A stretch of DNA of 64,000 nucleotides from Tomocerus qinae. Taxonomy: Eukaryota; Arthropoda; Collembola; Entomobryomorpha; Tomoceridae. The notes beneath the pieces are model-generated. The model did not search any database. It had not been told where the DNA came from and saw only the letters and a program-made list of their open reading frames with translations. Position numbers and translations under genes: made by a program. Every line of letters begins with the position of its first letter. Position 1 is the first letter of the stretch. The stretch spans positions 47,218,409 to 47,282,408 of the forward strand of contig CM034547.1 in assembly GCA_020055645.1 (NCBI GenBank). The letters run 5' to 3'. Shown here piece by piece: positions 33,764-45,700 of this stretch.

Positions 33764-34939
33764 AGTTAAGAATCGTTCTGCTCGAAGTTTAGGATAGTAA
33801 AAGCGAGATTATAGGCACATAGTAGAACTTACATTGTGTTTGTTATAGATTGAAAATTGAAATAATGGTGCCACATTGTAACTCTAAAGTATTCGTTTGC
33901 ACTAGACAAGCTTCGTCTCTTTTGTTTTTTGCATTTACCTTTAAATGCAAAAAAACTCTTTTTGTCGAAATATTATCTTGGAAGTTTGTCAACTGGAATA
34001 ATCCAGTGTGGACTATCGTATAGGATATTATTATTCTGCTTAGGTTTTAAAAATATATTTTCCGCTTTTCCAGTCAAAAAGTTGATTACTCGATTTGCCC
34101 TAATGATTTGCTGTTTATGCTAAAAGGTATGTTATAAAATTATTGTGTATGAAACTTATCTACTACACAGTTTGTTGCGTGGATAGTCTTTATAGCGCAA
34201 TTACAGATAAAATGTAACCAGGTAAAATAATATACACTCATTCGTGTAGCCAATTGCTTTGACTGTGACTAACTAAGGGACCAATAAATTATAGCAATGA
34301 ATCAAAAATTCACAGGTCTACATGATTTCTATATACACTCCATGTGTAAATTACATTCTATAAAAATATGAATTTCACACTCATATTCGTACAGGTATGC
34401 ACAAAAATAAGGTCAATATACGTAGCTGATGTTAGGTAAGATGGTGAACCAAAATATTTTTTAGAAATGCTAATAATGTCATAATATTCTATCTTGTTCA
34501 TAATACTATGTATGCTGTGAATGTTGAATAGATATAGGAAAGTATATACTACTATACTTACTATATATTATTATTATGGAATGATACGATATATCTCATA
34601 CATTGAAAACCCTGTTTCCATAATTCATTTCAACATTTGGTCAACTGCAAGTGGCAAGTACCATGCACCGGGAGCTGTAGGTTTATCCTTATACACACAT
34701 ACCATATACTGTATTTAGTATTTAAAGAAACTTGCATTGCTACATTACATTTAAGGATCAATTAATTAAGTAATGCTGCTAACTTAAAATTCAAAATGTA
34801 TAGTGTGTCAAGCTCAAGCTCACCAGCTCTATATTTTATTTATACATAAGTATTTATGACTGATTTACAATATAATATAATATATGTATTTAATCTCAGC
34901 ACACTAAAGTCTAGACAAGTTTGATGCCACGGAACCTAG
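33764..34939. other. Convergent 3' regions of PCBD and MDH1
   Basis: About 1.2 kb of AT-rich sequence. Short open frames present here match no family and lack coding character. Presumably 3' UTRs of both genes. Confidence 0.5.
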
Positions 34940-37843
34940 TCAATCTTGACACACAGCCAAAGCTTCTTCCCTCTCTTCAACCAATTCTTGCCCAGTCTGC
35001 TCAATCTTGTTGTTACTGAAGTCATCCATAACCAAACCCTGAAATTGAACAAATATGTCAAGAGAATGAACTTCACATTCAAGCTCTGGAATTTTCAAAT
35101 TGATATTTTAACACAAATCTAGGCATTGTATATCCACCTGAACAATTTTCCATTGCTTGTTTTTAATTTCGACGGGGAACGAGAAAATGACATTAGCTGG
35201 AGCATTGTAAGATCCATCAGATATGACACCCATGGACACAAAAGATCCATCAGCAGTTCCCTGCCACCAGTCCCTCATATGATCACAAGCAGCCTTTGCT
35301 GCTGACATAGCAGATGACATTTTACGGGCAGCGATAACAGCAGCTCCTCGCTTTTGCACAGTCTGAAAAAATCAATCCCACGTTATAACACCATAAAAGT
35401 AGCACTAAAAACTAAAATTGTTATACATACCGTAAGGAATTGATCCTGAAGCCAAGGAATATCAGGCAAAGCTTCTGGAAGCTTGATTTCCTCACTACCT
35501 TTCCTGACAAGAGAATGGCGAGCATCTGGATATTGTGTAGAACTGTGATTTCCCCAAATAATTACGTTCCTGACATTTTCGATGCCAATTCCAAGACGGG
35601 CAGCAATCTATTCAAAAATTCACCATTTAAGTCAACCTTAAGTTTTATACATACTATATAATACTATAGTATATATGCAATTAACCTTTTTCAAGAAAAA
35701 GCTATTTCTTAAACCATTAAACTGACCTGAGCCTGAGCACGATTCTGGTCAAGCCGTGTCATGGCAGAGAAATTTTCTTTTGGAATAGATGGAGCATACT
35801 TGGAGCAAATGAGAGCGTTAGTATTGGCAGGATTTCCAACGACCAAAACTTTGACATCTTTCTTTGCGTGTTTGTCCAGTGCTTCTCCTTGCACTTTAAA
35901 GATTTTGACGTTTGCTGCCAGTAGATCTTTACGTTCCATTCCCTCCTTTCGGGGCATAGCACCAACCAGGAAAGCAGCATCAATATCTTTAAACGCTACA
36001 GCTGGATCTGCTGTTGGTACGATACCTCTCACAAGGGGAAGTGCACAGTCCATCATTTCCATTACAACTCCTTCAAGAACTCCCATCATGACTGGAATAT
36101 CTAGCAAATGCAGATACAAGGGCTGATCTTGGCCGAAAACATCTCCTTTGCCCAAATTGTATAGAAGAGAATAGGCGATTTGACCCGCAGCACCGGTAAT
36201 TACGACACGAATTGGCTCTTGCTGAAATTGCATATACAAATTTACACACATGTAATACTAGGAATTAATTTCATTATAAATCATTGATTTTCTTAAGATC
36301 CAATGCAGTATTGGAATAGATTATCCATCATTAGAATCTGATACACAAAAATTTTCAACCAATTAAATCATAATTTGTTTGTTTCGTGTGTATTTCACTG
36401 TCGTTTAGATGTGTATGTACAAAAAATACTATAATTCGCATGTCGCACATAAAAACATAACTAGGATTTTCTATAGTATATGTGCATCTCTATTTTTAAC
36501 TTATTTACATAGACAAAGTGTGTCACTTTTATCAGTTTTATCTTTACTCAATCTTTTCCTATAGACCTAAGACTTTATAGCGTTCATTAATCCATACACC
36601 AAAAAATAATTTGAGGGCAGAAGAATCATGGGAATGGGAATATCGGAATTTTTGCTATATGGTAACTTATAAGGGTTTCATATTGTATACAATGGATCAG
36701 ACAGTTGTTACGTAACAAAAGCTGCAGAGAACGTATGAGTGGAAACAGCACATAAAGCTGTGTACATACGGAACATAATAATTTTGCTTGCACGTGTTGA
36801 CCGAACGCAAGTTAGCTCCCAACTTATATCTCTAGTACATATTATTATGAAGCCGTATCGCATAAATATGTGGCATCGGTTCAAGATCAAGTTGTTCAAG
36901 GTCTACTTCTTTGCCTTTACGATCCTATGTTATAATAATGCTAAATGCTGTGGGTATTGTGAATATATATTCGTCATTCGTGTATGGATGGATACAATCA
37001 TATCCAGCAGGAGCTAGTCCACTAGTTAGCATTATACAGGCATATTGTTCAAGAATTTAAGAAGAGTGAGTATTTATAAACTAGATAGTATATAAATGGT
37101 AAAGTATGAAGTATCGTTAACTTTAGCACTTTATATCTAGTATTACTACCACTCACCTTATCTGAATAGGTACTACTGGTACTATACATAAAATAGCAGT
37201 CAAAAACAGTTAGTTAAAAATTGCTCCTTTGCATTTTAAGAGCAGAAATTCTCATGTACAAAATTTTACTAAGAATTCAGATTTTGATAATAATTGTTAG
37301 AGTTACCAGCATAAAACGCTTGTGCAATTATTGCATCTAATATGAATGCAGTACCGGCTTTCTAACTCATATGTATTCATTTTGTAGTACTATGTAAAAA
37401 ATTCCCTTTGTATTGCGTTTTATTACAGGTGGGGAAACTGTAAACAAAATTATACCAGTTACCCCCACCCCTAGCAGAGGAATGGATTACCAAATATTAA
37501 TCCAAGAAAGGGATTTAGAGATCTCGTAAGGCAAGCCGGGTGTGCACCTTTTGAACGAAATAAGCTAAAATTGCTGTACTTAAGTTTCATGAATCCTATG
37601 ATAGCCTTCATTTAAGTCAATACACTTTAAAACTATGTAAATTTTCTTCTATAACGTTTAGTGGCTATACCATAGATACACTTTGTATTTATCTCTCTAC
37701 AAAGCCTTGAAAGTTGAATTTGTTATAAATAACCCAAACCCTATTGATTGAACACTTCTTCTGAGACAATTAAATACGTACAGAAAGTTAATACAATCGT
37801 TTATTATGCTACTTGTTAATTTGTGAGTATAAATACTTACCAT
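34940..37843 (-). CDS. MDH1: Cytosolic malate dehydrogenase
   Basis: Five coding exons on the minus strand: 37843-37841 (the start codon alone), 36221-35727, 35607-35431, 35362-35138, 35038-34940; 332 residues, close to the usual 333-334. The protein begins [19 protein letters not shown], the NAD-binding glycine loop. Further family marks are [27 protein letters not shown], the catalytic [12 protein letters not shown] and [11 protein letters not shown] with the active-site His, and [16 protein letters not shown]. It interconverts malate and oxaloacetate using NAD(H) and takes part in the malate-aspartate shuttle. The first exon/intron junction (ATG then GTAAGT) leaves one codon in exon 1, followed by a 1.6-kb intron that contains no recognised gene. 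Confidence 0.95.
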
Positions 37844-39744
37844 TTTGAACGATGATCCTCAATTCTTGATATTTGTAATCGAAAATTTACAGCTCACCGT
37901 CAAGTTCTTCTGCTGGAGACAACTTATGGAGGAAAGAGGAGTGGATCAGGTTGAATTGGTTGGAGTTGAGTTGGGTAGAATTGAAAAAGATAGATGTACA
38001 GTTTGTATGTACAAACAGTATGGATGGAACATGGAACTACAGAATTTTCTACACAGTCTACACTTTACACTGCTGCGCCCACACAGCTACCAAACATACA
38101 TATAAATATTACGCAAGGGATTCAACACGGGTAGAGTCATAAACTGCAGCTTCGAGTCTTGTTCACATTACTTTTTTGATACAGCACAATATCATCAGGT
38201 TCATGCTATAGCTCGGCTTGGTCTGTCTGTTGCTGGAGGTGACCATGGACTTGAAATTGAACATGCCTGGAATCACTGGAATGCACATTGATATAGCGAG
38301 GGAGGTGGGCAGTTATCAAAACAACATATTAAACCAACCAACCATGACAATGCTTTGAATGATTCGAAGTTTTACGTAAATAATCACTTCATTCACACAA
38401 ATTCAGTCTCAGATATGCAGAAAGGGAGCTCAGTGGAACAATTCACAAAGATCTACCCAAGAAACTTACTGTTGACACTCCTTGGATCTACCAATCTATG
38501 ATTTTAATGATTGAAACGAGGAAATGAGTTAAAAATACTGGCTCTGCCTGTATAATATTATTATAGACTATTAGTTATATTGTTCGAGCTTAAGGATCAT
38601 CAACAGGAGGAAATTGCCAACTAACAATAATAGTAATGGTAAAATTCAATTTAGTAGGAATTGCTTTGTCCAGAAAGTGGAGAAAGTAGTTTTCCCATCC
38701 AACGCAATAATTCTATATACAACTTTCTCTGAGGAGAAAGAACTTTGAATATGCATATTTCTTCGCAAGGGCACAATATTTCTGTTTTATGTCCCACTTT
38801 GGGAGAAACTTTGACATACGTGGCTTTCTCAGTCAATCGATAGTCGCTCCAATCATCGAGAAGTATCGGAAAGTCGGCAAAATTCATCTTTACTTTACTA
38901 GTCATTTTACTTTTATTTTAGATTTCTAATCTGTGTATAGTCGTCTGCCTGTATAATCATAGTCTTTCTGTCTATTCTGTACTATTTGTAGTGCTTTAGT
39001 TCTCTATGTTTCGCAAAGAACTTCCCGGGTTCGCGGTATAAATATGAATTGAATGTTGGACTACATCAGTCAAATCAGCATAAAGCTTATCCAATCATTT
39101 TGGCCCAACTGTTCTTGGAATTGATTTATAAGATTGTAATTTAATTGTAAAATATTATATAACTAATTAAATTATAATTAAGTACAGATGGGAGGGTAGA
39201 ATTTTCCTAAATTTTGCAAGCGTTTATCTTTTTATTGAATTTATTTGCGAGACTTGACAATTATTTTGTACATCAAAAAACCATACAATTTAAGCCAAAA
39301 AACATTCGCGAATGTTTTGTAAAAAAATGTCTCTTGTTTTGCTTTCTTTAAACGTTTATAGCTCACATGTATGATGTAATTCACACGGAACTGAAACGGA
39401 ACTGGTACCTCTATGATCTGGTAGGACACAGGATAATTTTTACATCTAGTAGAGCTTTGCGTGGAGTTCTGGACTCTGGACCTGGACTGTAAAAGATTTT
39501 CACAATTTCCCTGATAGCACAAAACGCACACACCGTGGAAAAAGTATTCAAATCATTGCATATCAAACATTTAATTTATTCTAATAAATTCACCACCATT
39601 ATGTAAAATAATTCGCACTTGTTGACGACTTTTTATTGTTATATAGATTTTTCTGTGTTGTCTAGTTATCTTGCTGTAAATCTGGATTTTCTACATAAAA
39701 TTATAAACCGAAATAGAAAGTTGTACTCTACATCGCAAACAAAC
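37844..39744. other. Divergent region between MDH1 and ERLEC1
   Basis: About 1.9 kb. Contains the unassigned open frame at 38651-38905 and an exon-like patch near 38190-38290 that I could not place in a gene. Promoters of MDH1 and ERLEC1 are expected at its two ends. Confidence 0.4.
38651..38905 (-). CDS. Unrecognised 84-residue open frame
   Basis: ATG at 38905 to a stop near 38651 on the minus strand. The product begins MTSKVKMNFADFPILLDDW, contains the pair CPCEE, and ends LLSPLSGQSNSY. Amino-acid composition is plausible for a protein, but I know no family that it fits, and no flanking exons are clear. It could be a small gene, an exon, a broken retrocopy or chance. Confidence 0.25.
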   Translation of the reverse strand: MTSKVKMNFADFPILLDDWSDYRLTEKATYVKVSPKVGHKTEILCPCEEICIFKVLSPQRKLYIELLRWMGKLLSPLSGQSNSY

Positions 39745-42083
39745 ATGGACGGCTATTTTATCCGACTTCAGTATTTTCTTTTAATTGTTGTTGTTCTGGC
39801 GTCTGCAACGTACTTCGATGCCCTAGATGATTCAGTTCTCAATAAAATTAGCTGGCTGGGAGCATCAGATATTGATGAAATGGTAATTATTATTGTTGTT
39901 TTTAAGTTTTTGTATATTTAAACGAGAGTTTGATTTGGTTATTTCGACAGGGAAAGGATCAGTCTTTAGAGTCCATAATTATGACAACAGCAAGAGGAGA
40001 AAAATACACTTGTACATTACCTAAGCGTCAAGAAATCGCTGGAGTAAGACCTCTTTTCACTTTTATACATTTACTATTATAAACATGCGGCATACTACAT
40101 ACTTCTATTTACTCAGAAAATTTCTTTTAAAACCCTTAGGAAGATGCTGGTCCATATACTGGTCCAAGTCCGATTGAATTATTGTCACCGTTATTTAGCC
40201 AGTTTGTTTGTACATTCAAGGTAATAATTGTCTTCCTTATGCTGTATATGGGCTGTTAATTTACTTGTGCTTACACTTACATAATACATTTTTAAAATTA
40301 TTTAGGTACCATTGTGTTAATTTGGTTGTAATTTTCTTTTCCTAGTTGGAGACTTATTGGACTTATGAATTGTGTCATGGAAAATATATACGTCAATACC
40401 ACGAAGAACGTGAGGGGAAAAAGGTTAAATTACAAGAATACTTCTTAGGCAGATGGGATAAGGATGATATAGAAAAAATGAGTAAGAATTAAAAAGAATA
40501 TTTCACTCATTGTTCTGAAATGATATCATGGTAAAAAAAGCAATGCTGGTAATTGTGTGTCTTTTTCAGAGAGAAAAATTGACGAGGAATTTAATGCTCT
40601 TGACAAAACCCAAATTCCAACCAAAAAGATTGATGGTGTAAACATGCCATATTTGCAAATCAATATGAGTGACGGGACTCTTTGCGATTTAAATGGTCAA
40701 GTTAGAAATACTCGGATCCTGTACGTTTGCTATTCTCATGGCAAGCACGAAATATATTCTCTGGAAGAAACTTCTACTTGCGAGTACGAAATTGTTGTAC
40801 TGTCGCCACAACTTTGTCAACATCCGAATTTTAAGTGAGTTTTCAAGAGAATAAAATTATTTAAAAATTTTATCTTTTTATAAAAACAAGTGGAGTAAAC
40901 TAAATACGAGTTATTGAAACAATTTCAGATCGAAAGAAACTGGTGAGAATGTGATTGGGTGTCAAGCTTTAGATGGAGCTCCTAAAACCCCCAAGGCTCT
41001 TGTAGAATTAGAAGCAGAAAGTTTTAAAATTCGTCACGAACATTTACTGGTAAAATTGGTACATCGGCACAAAAACATACCCAAAACTTCGTTACTGAAA
41101 ATATTGTCGACTATAAAATATATTTGATATATACCCTTTAAATTATCTTTGCAGCAAAATTTGGAATCCTTACTTGAAACGAAAATCAAAGGTGATGCTA
41201 AGCCCGTCGAAGGACTGATTGATGAAATTGATCCTGATTTCCTAAAACCGTCTAAGCCAGCTGTTCATGACTCTTCTTTTCTCTCAGGATTTCTCACTGG
41301 AAAGCATTGTCTAACTGGGGTAAATTACCATGTCTAATTGATAATAATGGATTGTCTACTATAATATAATAATATATAATAATATAATATATATAATTAT
41401 TTAATATATAATATTAAATACTATATCTCAATTAGTCTATTGAGTTTTTGATATTCCTCTATTGCAATCTAAGGTTAGTTGTAATATTAATGCTTCAATG
41501 GTTTTAACACTTAAAGGGTTCACATTGGTGGAAGTTTGAATTTTGTTATGGAAAACATGTTCTTCAATATCATGAAGAAGCAGAGAGTGGCTCCAGGACT
41601 GAAATTATTTTGGGGAGATGGAACGTTGACAAGCACAAGGAATATTTGGATAATAATCCCAGCAAAAAAGCACTGATGCTCTCTACCAAAAAGAATATCA
41701 TACATTTATACACTGGAGGAGACAAATGCGATCAAAGTGGACTTCCACGAACTGTTGAAGTCAAATATAAATGCGTGGAACATCCTAGTCCTTCAGCGAT
41801 TGCTGTGTACTTGCTGGAACCCAAAACTTGTGAATACACTCTCGGGGTTGAGTCCTCGTTATTATGCCCATTTCTGAGAACTTCTGACGACTATGGACAG
41901 TTTGACATTTCGCAACTCATCAACAGTTTATCTTCTTCAGCCCCTATTTCTAGTTTTACTTCATCGGAAAAGACTGGTCACAAAAACTCCCAGTCGAAGT
42001 CTAATAATGCCAATAAATATAAGAGTGCTGATCATCAAGATGTCATTATGATGGATGAAGACGCACCACCCCAAGTAGCATAA
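39745..42083 (+). CDS. ERLEC1: Endoplasmic reticulum lectin 1 (two MRH domains)
   Basis: Eight exons: 39745-39882, 39951-40043, 40140-40220, 40346-40481, 40570-40834, 40929-41049, 41155-41319, 41517-42083; 521 residues. An N-terminal signal peptide ([18 protein letters not shown]) is followed by two mannose-6-phosphate-receptor-homology domains: the first has [18 protein letters not shown] and the TCEYEIVV end, the second [18 protein letters not shown] and [18 protein letters not shown]. Two MRH domains separate ERLEC1 (XTP3-B) from OS-9, which has one. In homologues it is an ER-lumen lectin that recognises trimmed N-glycans and works with the HRD1-SEL1L ERAD ligase. No KDEL-type tail is present (ends DEDAPPQVA), as in known ERLEC1. 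The C-terminal tail is Ser/Lys-rich and low in complexity. Confidence 0.94.
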
Positions 42084-42757
42084 TTATTTTTGGATGGAGT
42101 TTGTCTAGTATGTTTCAGATACCACCCAGATACCGAATATCTTACATATTACTGCTTAACTGTGTACATTATGTAATTCCTTTTTCGATACCGTAAATAC
42201 ACTAGTTGTAATTTGTCAGTTGTGAGTTCATTATGAGTGATTGTGCGTGGTAATATTGCATTGAACTACGTCCAGTGTACATAATTCCCTATACGTGTCT
42301 CTGTACAGGGAACAGTTGTTGTATATGAATTTTTGAACCATTCTATTAGTTATTTATTTTCAAGTTGATTTGTGTTGTCTTTATTTAAATTAGAATGTGG
42401 CAATTGGTGTAAATGTCAGTAGTTGTTTTGAATAATATAAGTCCAATTATACGTCTGTGATTCTAGTAAATTCATGTAGATGTACATGTGTAACATGTGT
42501 ATATAGGCCATCATGCTCAGACCATTTTAATGTCTATTTATGGTTCTTTTACGGAAGTAAAGTTTTGAACATCATTGAAGCAATTACTTTATACAGAAAG
42601 CGCATTGTAGTTTATTTATAATTTATTATTAAATATTACCAGTAAGTATGTTTACCAATTATATTAGATATATTAACAGTCGAAAAGTAAAAAAACGTAG
42701 CATTGAAACACGCTTACACGATTTACAATATATTATACAATTAGAGCTAGTACAACA
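42084..42757. other. Convergent 3' UTRs of ERLEC1 and TBP
   Basis: Only 674 bp separate the two stop codons. AT-rich, no other coding sequence seen; transcripts may overlap. Confidence 0.5.
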
Positions 42758-45700
42758 TTATTGCTTTTTGAAGCTTTTTAGGATAGGGTATATGTTGTCA
42801 AAAGCTTCATATATCTCTTGTCTCACTTTTGCCCCTAAACATTAAAAGATTTGAAATATTCAATTCTTGTTATTATAATATGACAAATAAATACGAGTCT
42901 AAGGACCACGTTTAGTATTTAACTCACCCGTCAACACCACTTTTCCAGAAACAAAGATGAGCAATACTATTCTTGGTTTCACCATACGGTAAATCAGTCC
43001 AGGAAAAAGTTCAGGTTCGTAACTAAACATAATGAGGAAACATATTATTATTCTCTGTTGTTAGTCTCTCCGTTAGTTTAACCGTTCAACCCACAAAGTT
43101 TTCTTTCGATATTAAAACTGTAAACGTTGATATTGTTATAGCATTACATAGCATTGCGCAATGAAATTAAACGGTACATACTTGAAAGAACTAGGGATAA
43201 ATTACACTGTATTTTTGAAATGCCTGACGGGGATAGGGCTTAGAAAGCGAAAAATATTTTCAAAATCTCATCGTAATATAATAACCACCGTCTTAGATAA
43301 GCAATAAATTTACCTGCCTATATTTTAATATATATATGTCTGTACGTGTGGTAGGGTGATCCCAAATTCAAAATGTGCATACGTTTAAGCATATTACATA
43401 AAACAATGATCTACACTGTGGGCTAAAATTAGCTTATTTCGAAATTAAACCAAAAAGTGTTAACACGGAAATCTTTTGAAATTTAATAGCTGTACTGGTG
43501 GCCTAGTAATCATATATTATACTGGAAAACAAAATCAGCATCTGTAAATCTTCTATTTCCTTCTTAAAGTCAACGACCTTAAAAAATTATTACTCAATAA
43601 TAATATTGTAAAGGATAGGATAACACAACGGGCACCGGCAATGTAAATACCTCCGCCAAAGAGTACTTGAGATCGTATAATAAATATTATGTAATAAATA
43701 TGTAAATAAAGAGATACATTGATAGTGTTAAGCATCAATGTTCAGACACACAGCAGGTCTGCTACTTATACTGAGTAGCTTGATTTGAGCTGTGGAAAAT
43801 AATATACTTTGAATAATGACTTTAGTTTAGGTTATACAGAGCTTTAAAAGCCGATTTCTTTCTTAGTAAGCAGTTCATTTTTATATTCTATAGCTAAGTA
43901 TGATTAAACACCCTGTCATCTGATGACCCTATCTGTGATAATGACAGTCATCATCACTATCACAGATAGGGTCACTGAATTCTAAATGGCGTTCACCGTT
44001 TATTGAATGTTGGAATTAATAAAAGACTTATATTATGACCAGAACATATTTAATAATAATTAAAAGCTGCCAGGCTTAAGAGAAACCAAAGACACTGTAT
44101 TACTTGTTTTATACACCCCCATCTATTCTAATAAGAGGACTCGAGGAAACAATACCGTAATAATCGAAATAATTGAGCGCGGAATTATTGTTTCAAGCAC
44201 ATAAAATAACTCCTGAAAAGGCCAAAAATGTCGAAATAATTCCGCGCGGAATTATTGCTTTAAGCACATAAAATAATTCCTGAAAAGGCCAGCCGCGGAA
44301 TTATTTTTCAAACAGTCAACAATTAAATGTTTATTTGATTTTTGATGGAAATAAAAAAGGTTTTATAAAAAATGAATTTAGATATCATCTGAAGACAATG
44401 ATACATTCATGGAAACATTTAGGTCGAGTTCAATGTCTTGTTCGTCTGAAGGCAGTAAAATGGATCTAGAGCTCTTCCATTTGCATGTACTGCTGCCGTA
44501 GCATTTCTCTCCCTTCATTACAATCCTTGCCCTGGTTTGAAGGCCGTGATTAAATTGTCCTGACTTCCTTTCACATAATTTATTAGCCTTGATTTTAAAA
44601 TCCAAATTTCTTGACATGTAGGTACTGGGTATTTTTTGAGTAAAAAATACACGTTCTTTCTCTGTTTCTGCCATTTCAGAGTAATTGCAGACTGCAACTA
44701 AACTACCATTATGCTCAGTGTACAAAATTTACCACTTTTTAGGCTTTTTTACCATCACAGTGGTAAAAATGCACTTAATGGTAAAAATGGTAAATTTTAG
44801 CGTTTTATTAGGCAGATTGGTACAGATACACAAGACTTACTAAAATATATGTTTTAAAACTTTATTTTCTATGAAATATTTCCAATTAGTCCCTTAATTA
44901 ATCAAATTAATCCTATTCATTCGGTTGTTCACCGATAGTTTTAAAAAATGTTACTAAACCCAAGTTTCCATTTGGTATCGCCAATTTAAAATTGATATGA
45001 TGCGCAAATTTAATTGCAATAAGTTTCTCAATCGGCAAATAGAGGCGATTAGTGTCTTCATCTGTTGCATCCAACTCTGATTGATGAACATTTATCAATT
45101 TGTGACAACAATCATCGGCTGCTAAGCTATTTCATACTTTGGCACCGAATTTTATTCAATATTTAAACAAGAAATTTAAACGAAACTATTTTTTACTATT
45201 TATACCACTTACCACTACTTTTTAGGAGGTGGTATTTAACGTTAAATACCATTAAAAACCACTAACCAGTGGTAAGTGGTAAATGGTATTTTGTACACTG
45301 ATTATGCTAAATACCTAGAACACTAGAACTCTTAAGGCAATGTTGTTATTTCTTTAGTACACATCTACTTATCAAACTACGTTTAGGCGACTTTTACCTA
45401 CATTTGCATCTCTTTTCAAAATTTACATACATTTTATCTACATTAACAAACATACACAGGTATAGGAACGCGGAATTATTTCGGTACGCGGGATTATTTC
45501 GATACGCGGAACTATTACCAATAACGGCCAAAAGCACGAAGTAAAATCGAACGCGGAATTATTTCGATACGCGGAATTATATCGATTATTACGGTATGTG
45601 CTAAAATTGAAACTGGTCCATGCCATTAACATTGATATATTTTTGACTATTTCAAAATTTTAACGATTTTGCAAATAAATTCAAAATATGGGCCATTATT

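Larger units (their letters stand above)
44155..45594. mobile_element. TA-flanked terminal-inverted-repeat element with subterminal GCGGAATTATT repeats
   Basis: Ends are CCGTAATAATCGAAATAATT and, complemented on the right, CCGTAATAATCGATATAATT; each end abuts a TA (44153-44154 and 45595-45596). Near both ends the word GCGGAATTATT(TCGA) recurs many times in both orientations, including a perfect 22-bp palindrome at 44235-44256, suggesting binding sites for a transposase. A minus-strand open frame (44378-44715) lies inside, and a second element (44716-45300) is inserted in it. A Tc1/mariner or pogo-type class is inferred from the TA and end structure only. Confidence 0.7.

Noticed and set aside
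35761..36126. 121-codon plus-strand open frame
   Set aside because: It is the antisense of MDH1 exon 2, whose minus-strand reading matches the family throughout.
38190..38290. Exon-like patch on the plus strand reading GGDHGLEIEHAWNHWNAH
   Set aside because: No matching splice partners and no family resemblance; left unannotated.
44913..45098. 61-codon minus-strand frame inside the nested hAT-like element
   Set aside because: Too short and without transposase motifs; not listed as a gene.
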